DNA of 64,000 bases. Origin: Archaeoglobus sp. Lineage in GTDB: Archaea; Halobacteriota; Archaeoglobi; Archaeoglobales; Archaeoglobaceae. Each line of letters starts with the position of its first letter. Position 1 is the first letter of the stretch. The stretch lies in NCBI RefSeq assembly GCF_017656475.1, contig NZ_JACDNT010000001.1, positions 1 to 64,000 on the forward strand, written 5' to 3'. A program made the translations under genes and the position numbers. Shown piece after piece: positions 1 through 7,315 of this stretch. The notes beneath the pieces are model-generated. The model saw only the letters and a list, made by a program, of their open reading frames with translations, had not been told where the DNA came from and made no database searches.

Positions 1-911
1 CAGTTGAAAACTGCAAACCTCGCTCCAGATTTTACCATGTCCTCCACGTTCTTCTTCTGCACCTCCTCTGCCAGCTCATATTCACCCCACATCTGAAACA
101 CGGCTCCGCAGCAGATCCCATTCTCCCTGTCGTACTCTCTCTCAGTCCTCTCAACGCCGATGAGCTCGAAGACCTTGTCGAGAATCCTGTCCGTTTCGGG
201 GCTTAGCCTGTTGGAGCAGTTCCTCTGATAGGCAACCTTAACGTTCAGCTTCCTTATCCTGTCCTCGTTCTCCTTCAGCCAGTTGTACAGGTACTCGTAG
301 AGGTGGACGGTTTTGAAGGGCACATCTATGCCATAGGCCCTGGCATAGGAGTTGAAGAAGCCGTAGCACTCGTCGTGGAAGCAGACGAGCTCATCCACGC
401 CGTACTTCCTTATATTCTCTATTGTCTGTCTGGCTCTTTCCTTTATAACAGACATGTTGGCGAAGTGCAGATAGACGAGGTTGCAGAAGACCTGTCTGCC
501 CATTATAACCGGCAGACCCTCGAAAAGCTTGCCCTTCACGTTGTCTCTCAAATCGGGGAAAAGACAGAGGGAGAGGGCTTTGCTGCCAACCTCCCTTATT
601 GCGGCCAGATCCTTTTCCTTTGCCGCATACATTTTAACAAGCTGCTTGGAGATCGGCTTCGGGGCGAGGTTTATTCCGTACTGCTCCTGAAGCTCCACTA
701 TGCGGTAGAAGGGGTGGTTGTCGTAGGGACAGTACTCCTCGCAGGCGTAGCAGGTCTTGCACTCCTCAAGAACCCTGCTGTACTCTCCCTTCGCGATCTT
801 TATCCTCTCCTCCCTCGCAGACTCAAAATCGTAATTCAGATACTGACATTTCGTCAAACAGGCATAGCTATCGCAGTTAAAACACCTGTCTGGATCGAAT
901 TTAAGGTTCAT
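1..911 (-). CDS. HdrD-like Fe-S/CCG-domain oxidoreductase (partial, C-terminus beyond window)
   Basis: Not in the ORF track because the 3' end lies left of base 1. The reading frame from ATG at 911 is open for about 303 residues. The N-terminus carries a CFNCDSYACLTKC cysteine set and then CKTCYACEEYCPY, which together look like two [4Fe-4S] clusters. Further on there is YQRNCSNRL and then GICCGAVFQMW, matching the two half-motifs of a CCG (heterodisulfide reductase subunit D/GlpC type) domain. The ribosome site AGGAGGTGA overlaps the stop of the upstream AOR gene, so the two are translationally linked. Family knowledge says such proteins pass electrons between a donor and a thiol/disulfide or quinone. 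The partner here is inferred to be the AOR and ferredoxin upstream. The exact substrate is unknown. Confidence 0.85.
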   Translation of the reverse strand, partial: MNLKFDPDRCFNCDSYACLTKCQYLNYDFESAREERIKIAKGEYSRVLEECKTCYACEEYCPYDNHPFYRIVELQEQYGINLAPKPISKQLVKMYAAKEKDLAAIREVGSKALSLCLFPDLRDNVKGKLFEGLPVIMGRQVFCNLVYLHFANMSVIKERARQTIENIRKYGVDELVCFHDECYGFFNSYARAYGIDVPFKTVHLYEYLYNWLKENEDRIRKLNVKVAYQRNCSNRLSPETDRILDKVFELIGVERTEREYDRENGICCGAVFQMWGEYELAEEVQKKNVEDMVKSGARFAVFN

Positions 912-915
912 AACA

Positions 916-2649
916 TCACCTCCTCATAAATTCCTCCAAACCCATCTCCATGTAATGCTCATCCAACATCCTCTCCACATCTTCCTTAGTTAGCGGTTCG
1001 CCAGTAACGTAGTCCCGAAAGCCGTCATCTAACCAGTCCTCAGGTGGTAAATCATCTTCCCGAGTGAAACCAGCCCTGAAGTTTGCAAGCTTTAGCATCC
1101 TCCATACCTCCTTTGCCCTGTCCAAGAGCTGATTCTTGCTTATCTCTATTCCAGTAGCAGCAGAGTACAGTTCAGCGCAAATGTCAGCGTTGTAGAAGCG
1201 ATTGATCTGAGCCCTAGCGCATATTCCGAGTGAAGCAAGGACTGTGAACCAGATGTGAGAGTAGCAGAGCAGCTTTCCTATCTTTATTCCACCACTCAGA
1301 ATCTCCTCTATTTTTTCATCTGGTATGCCCATTCTGGCAAGGTGTTTTCTAAAACTCTCCGGAGGTCTCTTGGCGAAATAAGTAGGAGATCCGCCAGCAG
1401 CAACATGAGGGCCACGAGGATCAAGGATTTGGCCAAGCTCCATCGTTCCAAAGAGGTTCCATATCAATGGACCTTTAGGAGTTACATAAGCTCTCAAACC
1501 TTTAACAACGCTTTTTGGCTTAACTCCGAATTTCTTTTCCATCTCAGTAAAGCCGTTGGCGAGCAAATCTCCAGTGCCTTCTCTTAAGGCTATTTTCTTC
1601 GCCCAAGATAGCATTGAGTCAAGAGATGTGAAGTCTATCTCGCTATCAAGTTCAAGTTTCCCTTTCTCGCTCAGCTCCTTTGCAAAGTTGAGAATCCCCA
1701 AAAATTCGAACATGTCCATTCCATACTCATCGAGTTTTGCTGTAAGTCTCATCGCATCCTTGTAGTTCATGCCCATAACAGCCGGTGTCACCAAATTTAC
1801 GGCTGAAGTCGTGTAAATCTCCTCTCCATCAAGCTCAAGGACATCTTTGTCTCCGATTGGACACGAAACGCAGGCTATTCTTCTCTTTCTGAGCTTCAGA
1901 TAAACGTCTCGTGGAATCGCTGGAAGAGACTTCAGCAGACCGAGTTCCTGCCATTCCTTGAGGTAGGGATAGCTTCTCATTCTTTCAAGCAGCTCCTTAA
2001 CGGCTTTATCGAACCTCCTCCTGTCCTTAACTTCAACACTTCCGCTTCCTCTGACGAACAAAGCCTTGAGGTTCTTCGATCCCATTACAGCTCCAATGCC
2101 TCCCCTTCCGACGGTTGAGAGTCTGTCTACATACATCATCGAGAATCTGACAAGGTTTTCTCCAGCCTGACCTATTGCCATAATTCCTCCCTCGCCGCAT
2201 TCTTTCCATATCTTCTGGCATGTCTCGCTGATTCCAAAGCCCCAGGTATCCTCAGCATCACAAATACCAATGTCATTATCCTCTATCGTGATAAAAACCG
2301 GTCTGTCTGCTTTTCCTTCAATTATTACTGCATCGTAGCCTGCAAACTTAAGATTGCATGCAAAGGTTACTCCTCCACCGCCGCCCCACCCAATTGCTCC
2401 ATTTGCGGGCAACTTGGTAAAAGCGTAAATTCTCGACGTTGCAGGAGCGTTTGTTCCAACAAGAGCTCCAGCACCGATTATTAGTGGATTTGATGGACTT
2501 AGTGGATCCATTTCAGGCTTAATATTGTCACAAGCAAGTTTTGCACAAAATCCGAACCCGCCAATGTAGTTCTTGGCCAAATCGGAATCATATTTGTTAA
2601 TTTCGCAATTAGTTAAATCAATGCGCAGGATTTTTCCGGCAAAGCTCAT
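916..2649 (-). CDS. Tungsten-containing aldehyde:ferredoxin oxidoreductase family protein
   Basis: 577 aa, close to the usual AOR length of about 600. The family signature GRGGIGAVMGSKNLKAL is present and binds the tungstopterin. AORs oxidise aldehydes to carboxylic acids and reduce ferredoxin in the cytoplasm. The proximal cluster motif reads ACVSCPIGD, so the third cysteine of the usual C-x2-C-x3-C is aspartate; the distant fourth ligand is present (ASLGICAR). I chose ATG 2649, not the listed 2679, because 2649 gives an ATGA overlap with the ferredoxin stop and starts MSFAGKILRIDL, the normal AOR N-terminus. The upstream ferredoxin is the likely electron acceptor and the downstream HdrD-like protein a later acceptor. 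Substrate cannot be read from the sequence. Confidence 0.9.
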   Translation of the reverse strand: MSFAGKILRIDLTNCEINKYDSDLAKNYIGGFGFCAKLACDNIKPEMDPLSPSNPLIIGAGALVGTNAPATSRIYAFTKLPANGAIGWGGGGGVTFACNLKFAGYDAVIIEGKADRPVFITIEDNDIGICDAEDTWGFGISETCQKIWKECGEGGIMAIGQAGENLVRFSMMYVDRLSTVGRGGIGAVMGSKNLKALFVRGSGSVEVKDRRRFDKAVKELLERMRSYPYLKEWQELGLLKSLPAIPRDVYLKLRKRRIACVSCPIGDKDVLELDGEEIYTTSAVNLVTPAVMGMNYKDAMRLTAKLDEYGMDMFEFLGILNFAKELSEKGKLELDSEIDFTSLDSMLSWAKKIALREGTGDLLANGFTEMEKKFGVKPKSVVKGLRAYVTPKGPLIWNLFGTMELGQILDPRGPHVAAGGSPTYFAKRPPESFRKHLARMGIPDEKIEEILSGGIKIGKLLCYSHIWFTVLASLGICARAQINRFYNADICAELYSAATGIEISKNQLLDRAKEVWRMLKLANFRAGFTREDDLPPEDWLDDGFRDYVTGEPLTKEDVERMLDEHYMEMGLEEFMRR

Positions 2650-2846
2650 TTTACCATCTCCAGCGCCCCATAAAAGCACTGCTCAACACACTTTCCACAT
2701 TCATTACAGTCTTCGGTGAACTCTGCCCTGTACTCTCTTATTTTTATCCTTGAAGCTGAGAAGCTGAATTTTTTGGTGTACGTGTAAGAGCATACGAGCA
2801 TACAGCGCATACAGCCAGTGCAGTTTTCAGGATGAACAACAATCAT
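2646..2846 (-). CDS. Small 2[4Fe-4S] ferredoxin, AOR-associated
   Basis: 66 aa with two cluster motifs: CTGCMRCMLVC near residues 10-20 and CNECGKCVEQC near 43-53, both C-x2-C-x2-C-x3-C. The spacer of about 22 residues between them is typical of ferredoxins encoded beside AOR genes. It probably carries electrons from the AOR. The listed start is a TTG at 2852; ATG 2846 is preferred because the GGTAAGGG site sits about 7 nt before it. The stop overlaps the AOR start as ATGA, so the genes are translationally coupled. Confidence 0.85.
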   Translation of the reverse strand: MIVVHPENCTGCMRCMLVCSYTYTKKFSFSASRIKIREYRAEFTEDCNECGKCVEQCFYGALEMVK

Positions 2847-2860
2847 CCACAACCCTTACC

Positions 2861-3004
2861 TTATGTCCGCTTCGTCAATTCAACATCTGGAGACTTTTTT
2901 CTCGTTCTTATTACTTCTGATACCAAAATGACTGTTTGTACTTTGTATGATGCTAAACGCTCACCACTGACAAACTCTCCATCTTTTGTGATGCAAATTC
3001 CCAT
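2861..3004 (-). CDS. Hypothetical 47-aa protein heading the AOR operon
   Basis: Too short for the ORF track. Reading from ATG 3004 gives an open frame starting MGICITKDGEF and ending VELTKRT, with stop TAA at 2861-2863, 14 nt before the ferredoxin ATG. A TATA-like tract (ATATAT on the minus strand, centred near 3028) lies about 24 nt before the ATG, the spacing of a leaderless archaeal start. The ferredoxin ribosome site falls in the gap after its stop, so it would be the first gene of the AOR operon. I do not recognise a family. There is no cysteine cluster or membrane segment; the centre is hydrophobic (VQTVILVSEVI) and the tail basic. It could instead be a decayed fragment. Confidence 0.5.
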   Translation of the reverse strand: MGICITKDGEFVSGERLASYKVQTVILVSEVIRTRKKSPDVELTKRT

Positions 3005-3021
3005 GTTTTTTTGTTTTATAT

Positions 3022-3035
3022 GAAAATATATGAAA
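3022..3035 (-). promoter_or_regulatory. TATA element for the AOR operon
   Basis: AT-rich tract with a tandem ATATGAAAAT repeat on the plus strand. On the minus strand the ATATAT core sits about 24 nt before the ATG of the 47-aa ORF at 3004. Inferred promoter of the AOR operon. Confidence 0.4.
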
Positions 3036-3102
3036 ATTTCGATAGGTAAGAGAATAATCCAAGATTGTAGCTAACCTCTAAGGCCTGCTTAGGAAACTCC
3101 CA

Positions 3103-3114
3103 AAAAATTTAAAT
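3103..3114 (+). promoter_or_regulatory. TATA element for the AAA+ ATPase gene
   Basis: AAAAATTTAAAT centred near 3109, followed about 25 nt later by AGGAAGTG and then ATG 3147. The spacing gives a short leader that includes the ribosome site. Inferred. Confidence 0.45.
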
Positions 3115-3146
3115 CACGATTTGGTGATTTGTAGGAAGTGTCCCAG

Positions 3147-4376
3147 ATGAGCGCTGTCAAGCTTGTTGAACTTCTGCTTACCGCGGAAATATTTAACAGA
3201 TATGAGGAGCTGACCGAGGACGACATACCAAAGGAAATCAGGAAACTGCTGTATAACAAGGGAGGTATAAAGAGACCTGTGGTGATTAGGGAGGATACTG
3301 TTGTAAGGTATGCTGGAAAAGTTGATCAAAGCCCACCATTCGTTGATTTGAACGCATTTTCAAAGCAGTACATTCTCACTTCTTTCGATCTGGCTGTTAA
3401 ATGGTTCGCAAGTAGGGGAGTTGAGCTAATAAAGAAGAATCCTGCTCTCGCCTACTTCTACCAGAACTATGACTCCCTCGATGTTTCGTACGAGGAGGCG
3501 AAGAAGGCTAACCTGCCGAAGCATGGAGACAAAGAGTGGCTGAAGAGCTTGATAGAGGAGCTCGAGAAGAAGGATGAAACGAGGGAGATGCTCTCTCTTG
3601 TAAGAGTGCTATCTCCTGAAGAAATTCCCGTTGATTTCAGAGAGGTGGCTCTCAGTGAGGAGCAACTTGAAGAAGTGAGAAAGATTGAGATTGCGCTGGA
3701 AGAAAGAAGCTTTCTGAGAAAAATTGGGCTATCAGACATTGGAAAGCTTCTGTTCATCGGCCCACCGGGAACCGGAAAAACGACCACTGCAAGGGCATTG
3801 AGCAAGAAGCTCTACCTTCCGTTGCTCGAGGTCAAGCTGTCGATGATAACAAGCCAGTATCTCGGTGAGACTTCCAAGAATATAGAGAAAATTTTCGAAA
3901 TTGCGAGGATGATGTCTCCCTGCATTCTCTTCATTGATGAGTTTGACTATGTCGCCAAAATGAGGACGAGCGATGAGCATGCGGCAATAAAAAGGGCGGT
4001 TAACACACTGCTGAAGTCAATTGATGATATCAACCTTGTTGAAGATGGTGTTCTGCTGATTGCCGCAACCAACCACCCCTCTCTTCTCGATCCGGCAGTA
4101 TGGAGGAGATTCGACAAGGTTATCGAGTTCCCGGAGCCAGAAGAGGCGATAAGAAGGAGAATTTTTGAGATATTCCTGGCAAAAATCCAGGGAGATTTTG
4201 ACATAGAAGAGCTTGTGAAGGAGACTGAAGGCTTCACGGGAGCAGATATAAAGCTTGTTGTCAGAGAGGCTGTTCTCGACGCTCTTCTTCAGGGGAGAAA
4301 GGAGCTTACTCAGGAAGACTTATTGAATGCGGTAAGAGAGGTTGGAGAGAGACTTAAGCTAAAGAAGTCTTACTAG
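3147..4376 (+). CDS. Single-ring AAA+ ATPase (FtsH/Cdc48-type AAA module, no protease domain)
   Basis: 409 aa. A helical N-terminal region of about 170 residues is followed by one AAA module: Walker A GPPGTGKTT near residue 205, Walker B CILFIDEFD near 260, sensor-1 AATNHP, and arginine finger WRRFD. A C-terminal helical lid follows (FTGADIKLVVREA). There is no HExxH zinc protease motif, so it is not a complete FtsH. The C-terminus ends KKSY and lacks the hydrophobic-Tyr-X tail by which PAN docks on the proteasome. The start at ATG 3147 is preferred over GTG 3138 because AGGAAGTG lies 6 nt ahead of it. It probably remodels a protein complex, target unknown. The MBL gene follows 1 nt after its stop. 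Confidence 0.85.
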   Translation: MSAVKLVELLLTAEIFNRYEELTEDDIPKEIRKLLYNKGGIKRPVVIREDTVVRYAGKVDQSPPFVDLNAFSKQYILTSFDLAVKWFASRGVELIKKNPALAYFYQNYDSLDVSYEEAKKANLPKHGDKEWLKSLIEELEKKDETREMLSLVRVLSPEEIPVDFREVALSEEQLEEVRKIEIALEERSFLRKIGLSDIGKLLFIGPPGTGKTTTARALSKKLYLPLLEVKLSMITSQYLGETSKNIEKIFEIARMMSPCILFIDEFDYVAKMRTSDEHAAIKRAVNTLLKSIDDINLVEDGVLLIAATNHPSLLDPAVWRRFDKVIEFPEPEEAIRRRIFEIFLAKIQGDFDIEELVKETEGFTGADIKLVVREAVLDALLQGRKELTQEDLLNAVREVGERLKLKKSY

Positions 4377-4377
4377 C

Positions 4378-5142
4378 ATGATAATTACCCTGCTCGGAAC
4401 CGGCGACTCCCCAGGCACACCAATTCTCAACTGTCACTGCAGAACATGTGAAGATGCGAGAAGAAAAGGATGGGAGAGGAAGAGATTCTCGGTTATGGTT
4501 CAGAACAACGGCAAGACTGTTCTTATTGACACCTCTCCAGATTTGAGGAGACAGCTTCTCGATTGTAAGGTGGAGAAGGTTGATGCCGTAATCTGGACTC
4601 ACTGCCACTTCGACCACTTTGGTGGGTTTGGAGAGTTTTACAGAGTTCAGAACAACGTCAGGGTTTACTCCACACCACAAATTCACGAGGATATCGGCCA
4701 CTTCATGAAGTTCATGTCCTACAAGCCAATCGAGGTGGAAGCTTTTGAGAGCTTTAACGTGGGAGGTGTGGATTTCACCCTTCTGCCAGTGAACCACCCT
4801 CCCGTGAGTGCTGTTGGTGTAAAGGTGGAGTGGAAAGGTTACAAGGTGGTCATCAGCGGAGACACAAATGCAAGAATACCAGAGAGCACTCTGACGGAAA
4901 TGCAAAATCCGGATTTGTTTATAGTTGAGGCTCTCGCTCCAACAGGCAGGTTCAGGAAACATATGAATGCCAGAGAGGCCATGGATCTCGGTAAAAGGCT
5001 TAACGCCGGAAAAATCGTTTTAACGCATCTTGGACACTTTTATCCACCACATCACATCGCCGTGAAGAGCTATCCTGTAGGTGAAGACTATCAATCCTTT
5101 TCGTTTGGAGAGGGGAGGCTAGATGAGTTCATTGGGGATTGA
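4378..5142 (+). CDS. PhnP-like metallo-beta-lactamase-fold hydrolase
   Basis: 254 aa. The N-terminus LLGTGDSPGTP with NCHCRTCEDARRKG is typical of the PhnP branch, where the cysteines and histidine bind an extra structural zinc. The catalytic metal motif is HCHFDHFGG, with later VNHPP, SGDTN and LTHLGH ligands. PhnP relatives are cyclic phosphodiesterases; the archaeal substrate is unknown. The gene starts directly after the AAA+ stop and overlaps the next ORF by 20 nt, so the three form one operon. Confidence 0.8.
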   Translation: MIITLLGTGDSPGTPILNCHCRTCEDARRKGWERKRFSVMVQNNGKTVLIDTSPDLRRQLLDCKVEKVDAVIWTHCHFDHFGGFGEFYRVQNNVRVYSTPQIHEDIGHFMKFMSYKPIEVEAFESFNVGGVDFTLLPVNHPPVSAVGVKVEWKGYKVVISGDTNARIPESTLTEMQNPDLFIVEALAPTGRFRKHMNAREAMDLGKRLNAGKIVLTHLGHFYPPHHIAVKSYPVGEDYQSFSFGEGRLDEFIGD

Positions 5143-6070
5143 TATTGGAGGAGCAAATCTTAAGGTTGCCTCACCTGACGGATGGGAAATTATCTACTTC
5201 CCCATGTGGAGGGAGGCTGAGAGGCTGGAAAGTAAGCTGAGAGAAATTGCTGAGAAATACTCAGCAAAAAAAGCCGGAGTTGTTATGACTGCTGAGCTTG
5301 CTGACTTTTTCAACTCAAAGTCCGAGGGAGTAGAATTTATTGCAAAGGCCTGCGAAAACGTTTTTGATGAGGTTTGCTTTCTGGATGTTGATGGCAATCT
5401 CAAATCCAGCATCGATGTCCCGGAAAACTTTGCTGCAAGCAACTGGGTTGCTTCATGCAGGTTTCTCTTAGAGGAAGGATACAGGAATTTTCTTTTCATC
5501 GACATGGGTTCAACCACAACAGACATAATCCCTGTTACTTCAAAAATTAATGCCGGAAAAACAGATTTTGAGAGGCTTAAAAGAAGAGAGCTCGTTTACT
5601 TCGGTATCCTTAGAACTCCAGTTTTTTATGTGCTTAAGGAGTTTAATTCTGTTCCTCTCTGCCCCGAATTTTTTGCGATAACCGCAGACGTTTTTATTCT
5701 AACCGGAGATATTCAGGAAAGGGACTATACCTGCAACACTCCTGATGGCAAAGGAAAGAGCGGAGAGGAGTGTATGCGGAGACTTGCGAGAACGGTTTGC
5801 AGTGATCTGGATGAGCTGGGAGAGAGTAACGTTAAGGAGCTTGCCCTTGAAGCCAAGTGGTCCATGATAGACACGGTTTCTGAAATAATAAAGGCCAAAT
5901 CTGCAGAGTATGGTCTGAATAAGGTCTTCGCCTGCGGTATAGGGGAGTTTCTTATCAAAGAAGCTTGTGAGGAGGCAGAGATTGATTGCCAGCTGATTTC
6001 AGAACTCTATGGAGAGTACTCCAAGCTCTTCCCGGCCTACGCAATGCTAAAGCTTGTCGAGAAGCTTTAG
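5123..6070 (+). CDS. mfnF: ASKHA-fold kinase/ligase, probable MfnF of methanofuran biosynthesis
   Basis: 315 aa. The hydantoinase-A-like ASKHA motifs are visible: GIDIGGANLK at the N-terminus (phosphate 1), FIDMGSTTTDIIP near residue 133 (phosphate 2) and ACGIGEF near 273. This layout matches the family described as an H4MPT-linked C1 pathway protein, shown in methanogens to join the furan and tyramine halves of methanofuran. Archaeoglobus uses methanofuran in its reverse C1 pathway, so the role fits. It starts inside the MBL gene with a GGGGAGG site ahead of the ATG, and its 3' end overlaps the convergent aldolase gene by 24 nt. The family assignment comes from remembered motifs and is fairly secure; the exact reaction is inferred. 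Confidence 0.7.
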   Translation: MSSLGIDIGGANLKVASPDGWEIIYFPMWREAERLESKLREIAEKYSAKKAGVVMTAELADFFNSKSEGVEFIAKACENVFDEVCFLDVDGNLKSSIDVPENFAASNWVASCRFLLEEGYRNFLFIDMGSTTTDIIPVTSKINAGKTDFERLKRRELVYFGILRTPVFYVLKEFNSVPLCPEFFAITADVFILTGDIQERDYTCNTPDGKGKSGEECMRRLARTVCSDLDELGESNVKELALEAKWSMIDTVSEIIKAKSAEYGLNKVFACGIGEFLIKEACEEAEIDCQLISELYGEYSKLFPAYAMLKLVEKL

Positions 6071-6586
6071 CCTGTAAACAATCTCGCAGGAGTGCTCCGC
6101 ATAGCTCGCCTTGTTGTACGCATCCCTTAAATTCTTCCCTGCTGCGTAAATACCGTGATTTCTTACAATCGCTATCCCCTTCATCCTGATAACTTCTGAG
6201 ATTTTCTCTGCAAGTTCGGGAGACCCAAACTGTCCATCAACAACCTCTATTTCCCCAAAATACAGCTTACCCTCCAAATCTGCTGGCACGATTTTATCCA
6301 TTAAACTCCCCAAAACGACATTGAACACACCGTGGCAGTGCAAAACTGCGTTGTAGTCCGTTTTCTCGTAAACTTTCATATGTATCAGCTGGTCAACCGA
6401 GGCTTCCTTAACGAATTCACCGGGCTTTACTTTAACAAAAGATGAGTCACTAAGGTCGTCAAGGTTTTCGCCAGAACGGGTTATGTAAATCGAACCGGCC
6501 ATTTTGAAGCTCATGTTCCCGCTTGCACCGTCTATCAACCTCGATGCAGCGAGAAGCTTTCCAACTTTAATCGCCTCTTCGAACAT
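6047..6586 (-). CDS. fucA: Class II (fuculose-1-phosphate-type) aldolase
   Basis: 179 aa, the length of short archaeal FucA-type aldolases. Zinc ligands are seen in LHCHGVF and RNHGIYAAG, and the phosphate-binding GASGNMSF motif is near the N-terminus. In methanogens an enzyme of this family makes lactaldehyde, a precursor for coenzyme F420. Archaeoglobus also uses F420, so that role is plausible but inferred. The start at ATG 6586 is preferred over 6607 because a TTTAAA element is centred 23.5 nt before it, suggesting a leaderless message. The extra 7 residues of the longer form would lie upstream of that transcript start. Confidence 0.75.
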   Translation of the reverse strand: MFEEAIKVGKLLAASRLIDGASGNMSFKMAGSIYITRSGENLDDLSDSSFVKVKPGEFVKEASVDQLIHMKVYEKTDYNAVLHCHGVFNVVLGSLMDKIVPADLEGKLYFGEIEVVDGQFGSPELAEKISEVIRMKGIAIVRNHGIYAAGKNLRDAYNKASYAEHSCEIVYRLKLLDKL

Positions 6587-6603
6587 AATTTCAAAAGAAC
6601 GAA

Positions 6604-6615
6604 ACATTTAAAAAT
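6604..6615 (-). promoter_or_regulatory. TATA element, aldolase side; possibly shared with psmB
   Basis: ACATTTAAAAAT is nearly symmetric. On the minus strand it lies 23-24 nt before the aldolase ATG at 6586. Read on the plus strand it could give a psmB transcript with a leader of about 36 nt. Inferred from spacing only. Confidence 0.4.
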
Positions 6616-6671
6616 CTTTTTTCTCTAATGAAAGATGCCTAAGGGCTATTTTAAAAACCAAAAACAAAGTG

Positions 6672-7313
6672 ATGAGCATGATAGAGGAGAAGATATATAA
6701 AGGAACCACGACGGTAGGCTTGGTTTGTAAGGACGGAGTAGTCATGGCTACCGAAAAAAGAGCGACTATGGGCAACTTCATAGCGAGCAGAGCGGCCAAG
6801 AAGATATACCAGATCGCAGACAGGATGGCCATGACAACCGCAGGCAGTGTAGGTGACGCTCAGTTTCTCGCCAGAATAATCAGAATCGAAGCGAACCTTT
6901 ACGAGATAAGAAGGGAGAGAAAGCCGACTGTAAGAGCCATCGCAACCCTCACATCGAACCTTCTCAACTCATACCGCTACTTCCCTTACTTAGTTCAGCT
7001 TCTCATAGGTGGGATAGATTCGGAAGGAAAGAGCATTTACTCAATCGACCCAATAGGAGGAGCCATAGAAGAGAAAGACATAGTTGCAACGGGAAGCGGC
7101 AGCCTGACAGCTTACGGTGTGCTGGAGGACAGATTCACACCGGAGATGAGTGTAGATGAGGCTGTCGAGCTTGCTGTGAGGGCAATCTACTCAGCAATGA
7201 AAAGGGACTCTGCTTCAGGCGACGGTATTGATGTTGTAAAGATAACGGAGGATGGGTTTTATCAGTACAGTCCTGAAGAAGTGGAGCAGATACTGGCAAA
7301 GTTCAGGAAATAA
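6672..7313 (+). CDS. psmB: 20S proteasome beta subunit
   Basis: 213 aa. A short propeptide ending in KG is followed by TTTVG, so the N-terminal nucleophile is Thr12 of the precursor after autocatalytic cleavage. KRATMG and the later GSGS and DSASGDG motifs complete the Ntn-hydrolase active site. Fourteen beta subunits form the inner rings of the proteasome that degrades unfolded proteins. The start at ATG 6672, not GTG 6669, gives the normal N-terminus. It is followed after only 2 nt by the aCPSF1 gene, so proteasome and transcription-termination factor are co-transcribed. The alpha subunit is encoded 13 kb downstream. Confidence 0.97.
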   Translation: MSMIEEKIYKGTTTVGLVCKDGVVMATEKRATMGNFIASRAAKKIYQIADRMAMTTAGSVGDAQFLARIIRIEANLYEIRRERKPTVRAIATLTSNLLNSYRYFPYLVQLLIGGIDSEGKSIYSIDPIGGAIEEKDIVATGSGSLTAYGVLEDRFTPEMSVDEAVELAVRAIYSAMKRDSASGDGIDVVKITEDGFYQYSPEEVEQILAKFRK

Positions 7314-7315
7314 GG

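Noticed and set aside
2832-3023. Plus-strand 63-aa ORF
   Set aside because: Antisense to the 47-aa minus-strand ORF, no promoter or ribosome site; serine/proline/phenylalanine-rich shadow.
3147-4376. Calling the AAA+ protein a proteasome-activating nucleotidase (PAN)
   Set aside because: It lacks the C-terminal hydrophobic-Tyr-X docking motif and the typical OB/coiled-coil N-terminus, despite lying near psmB.
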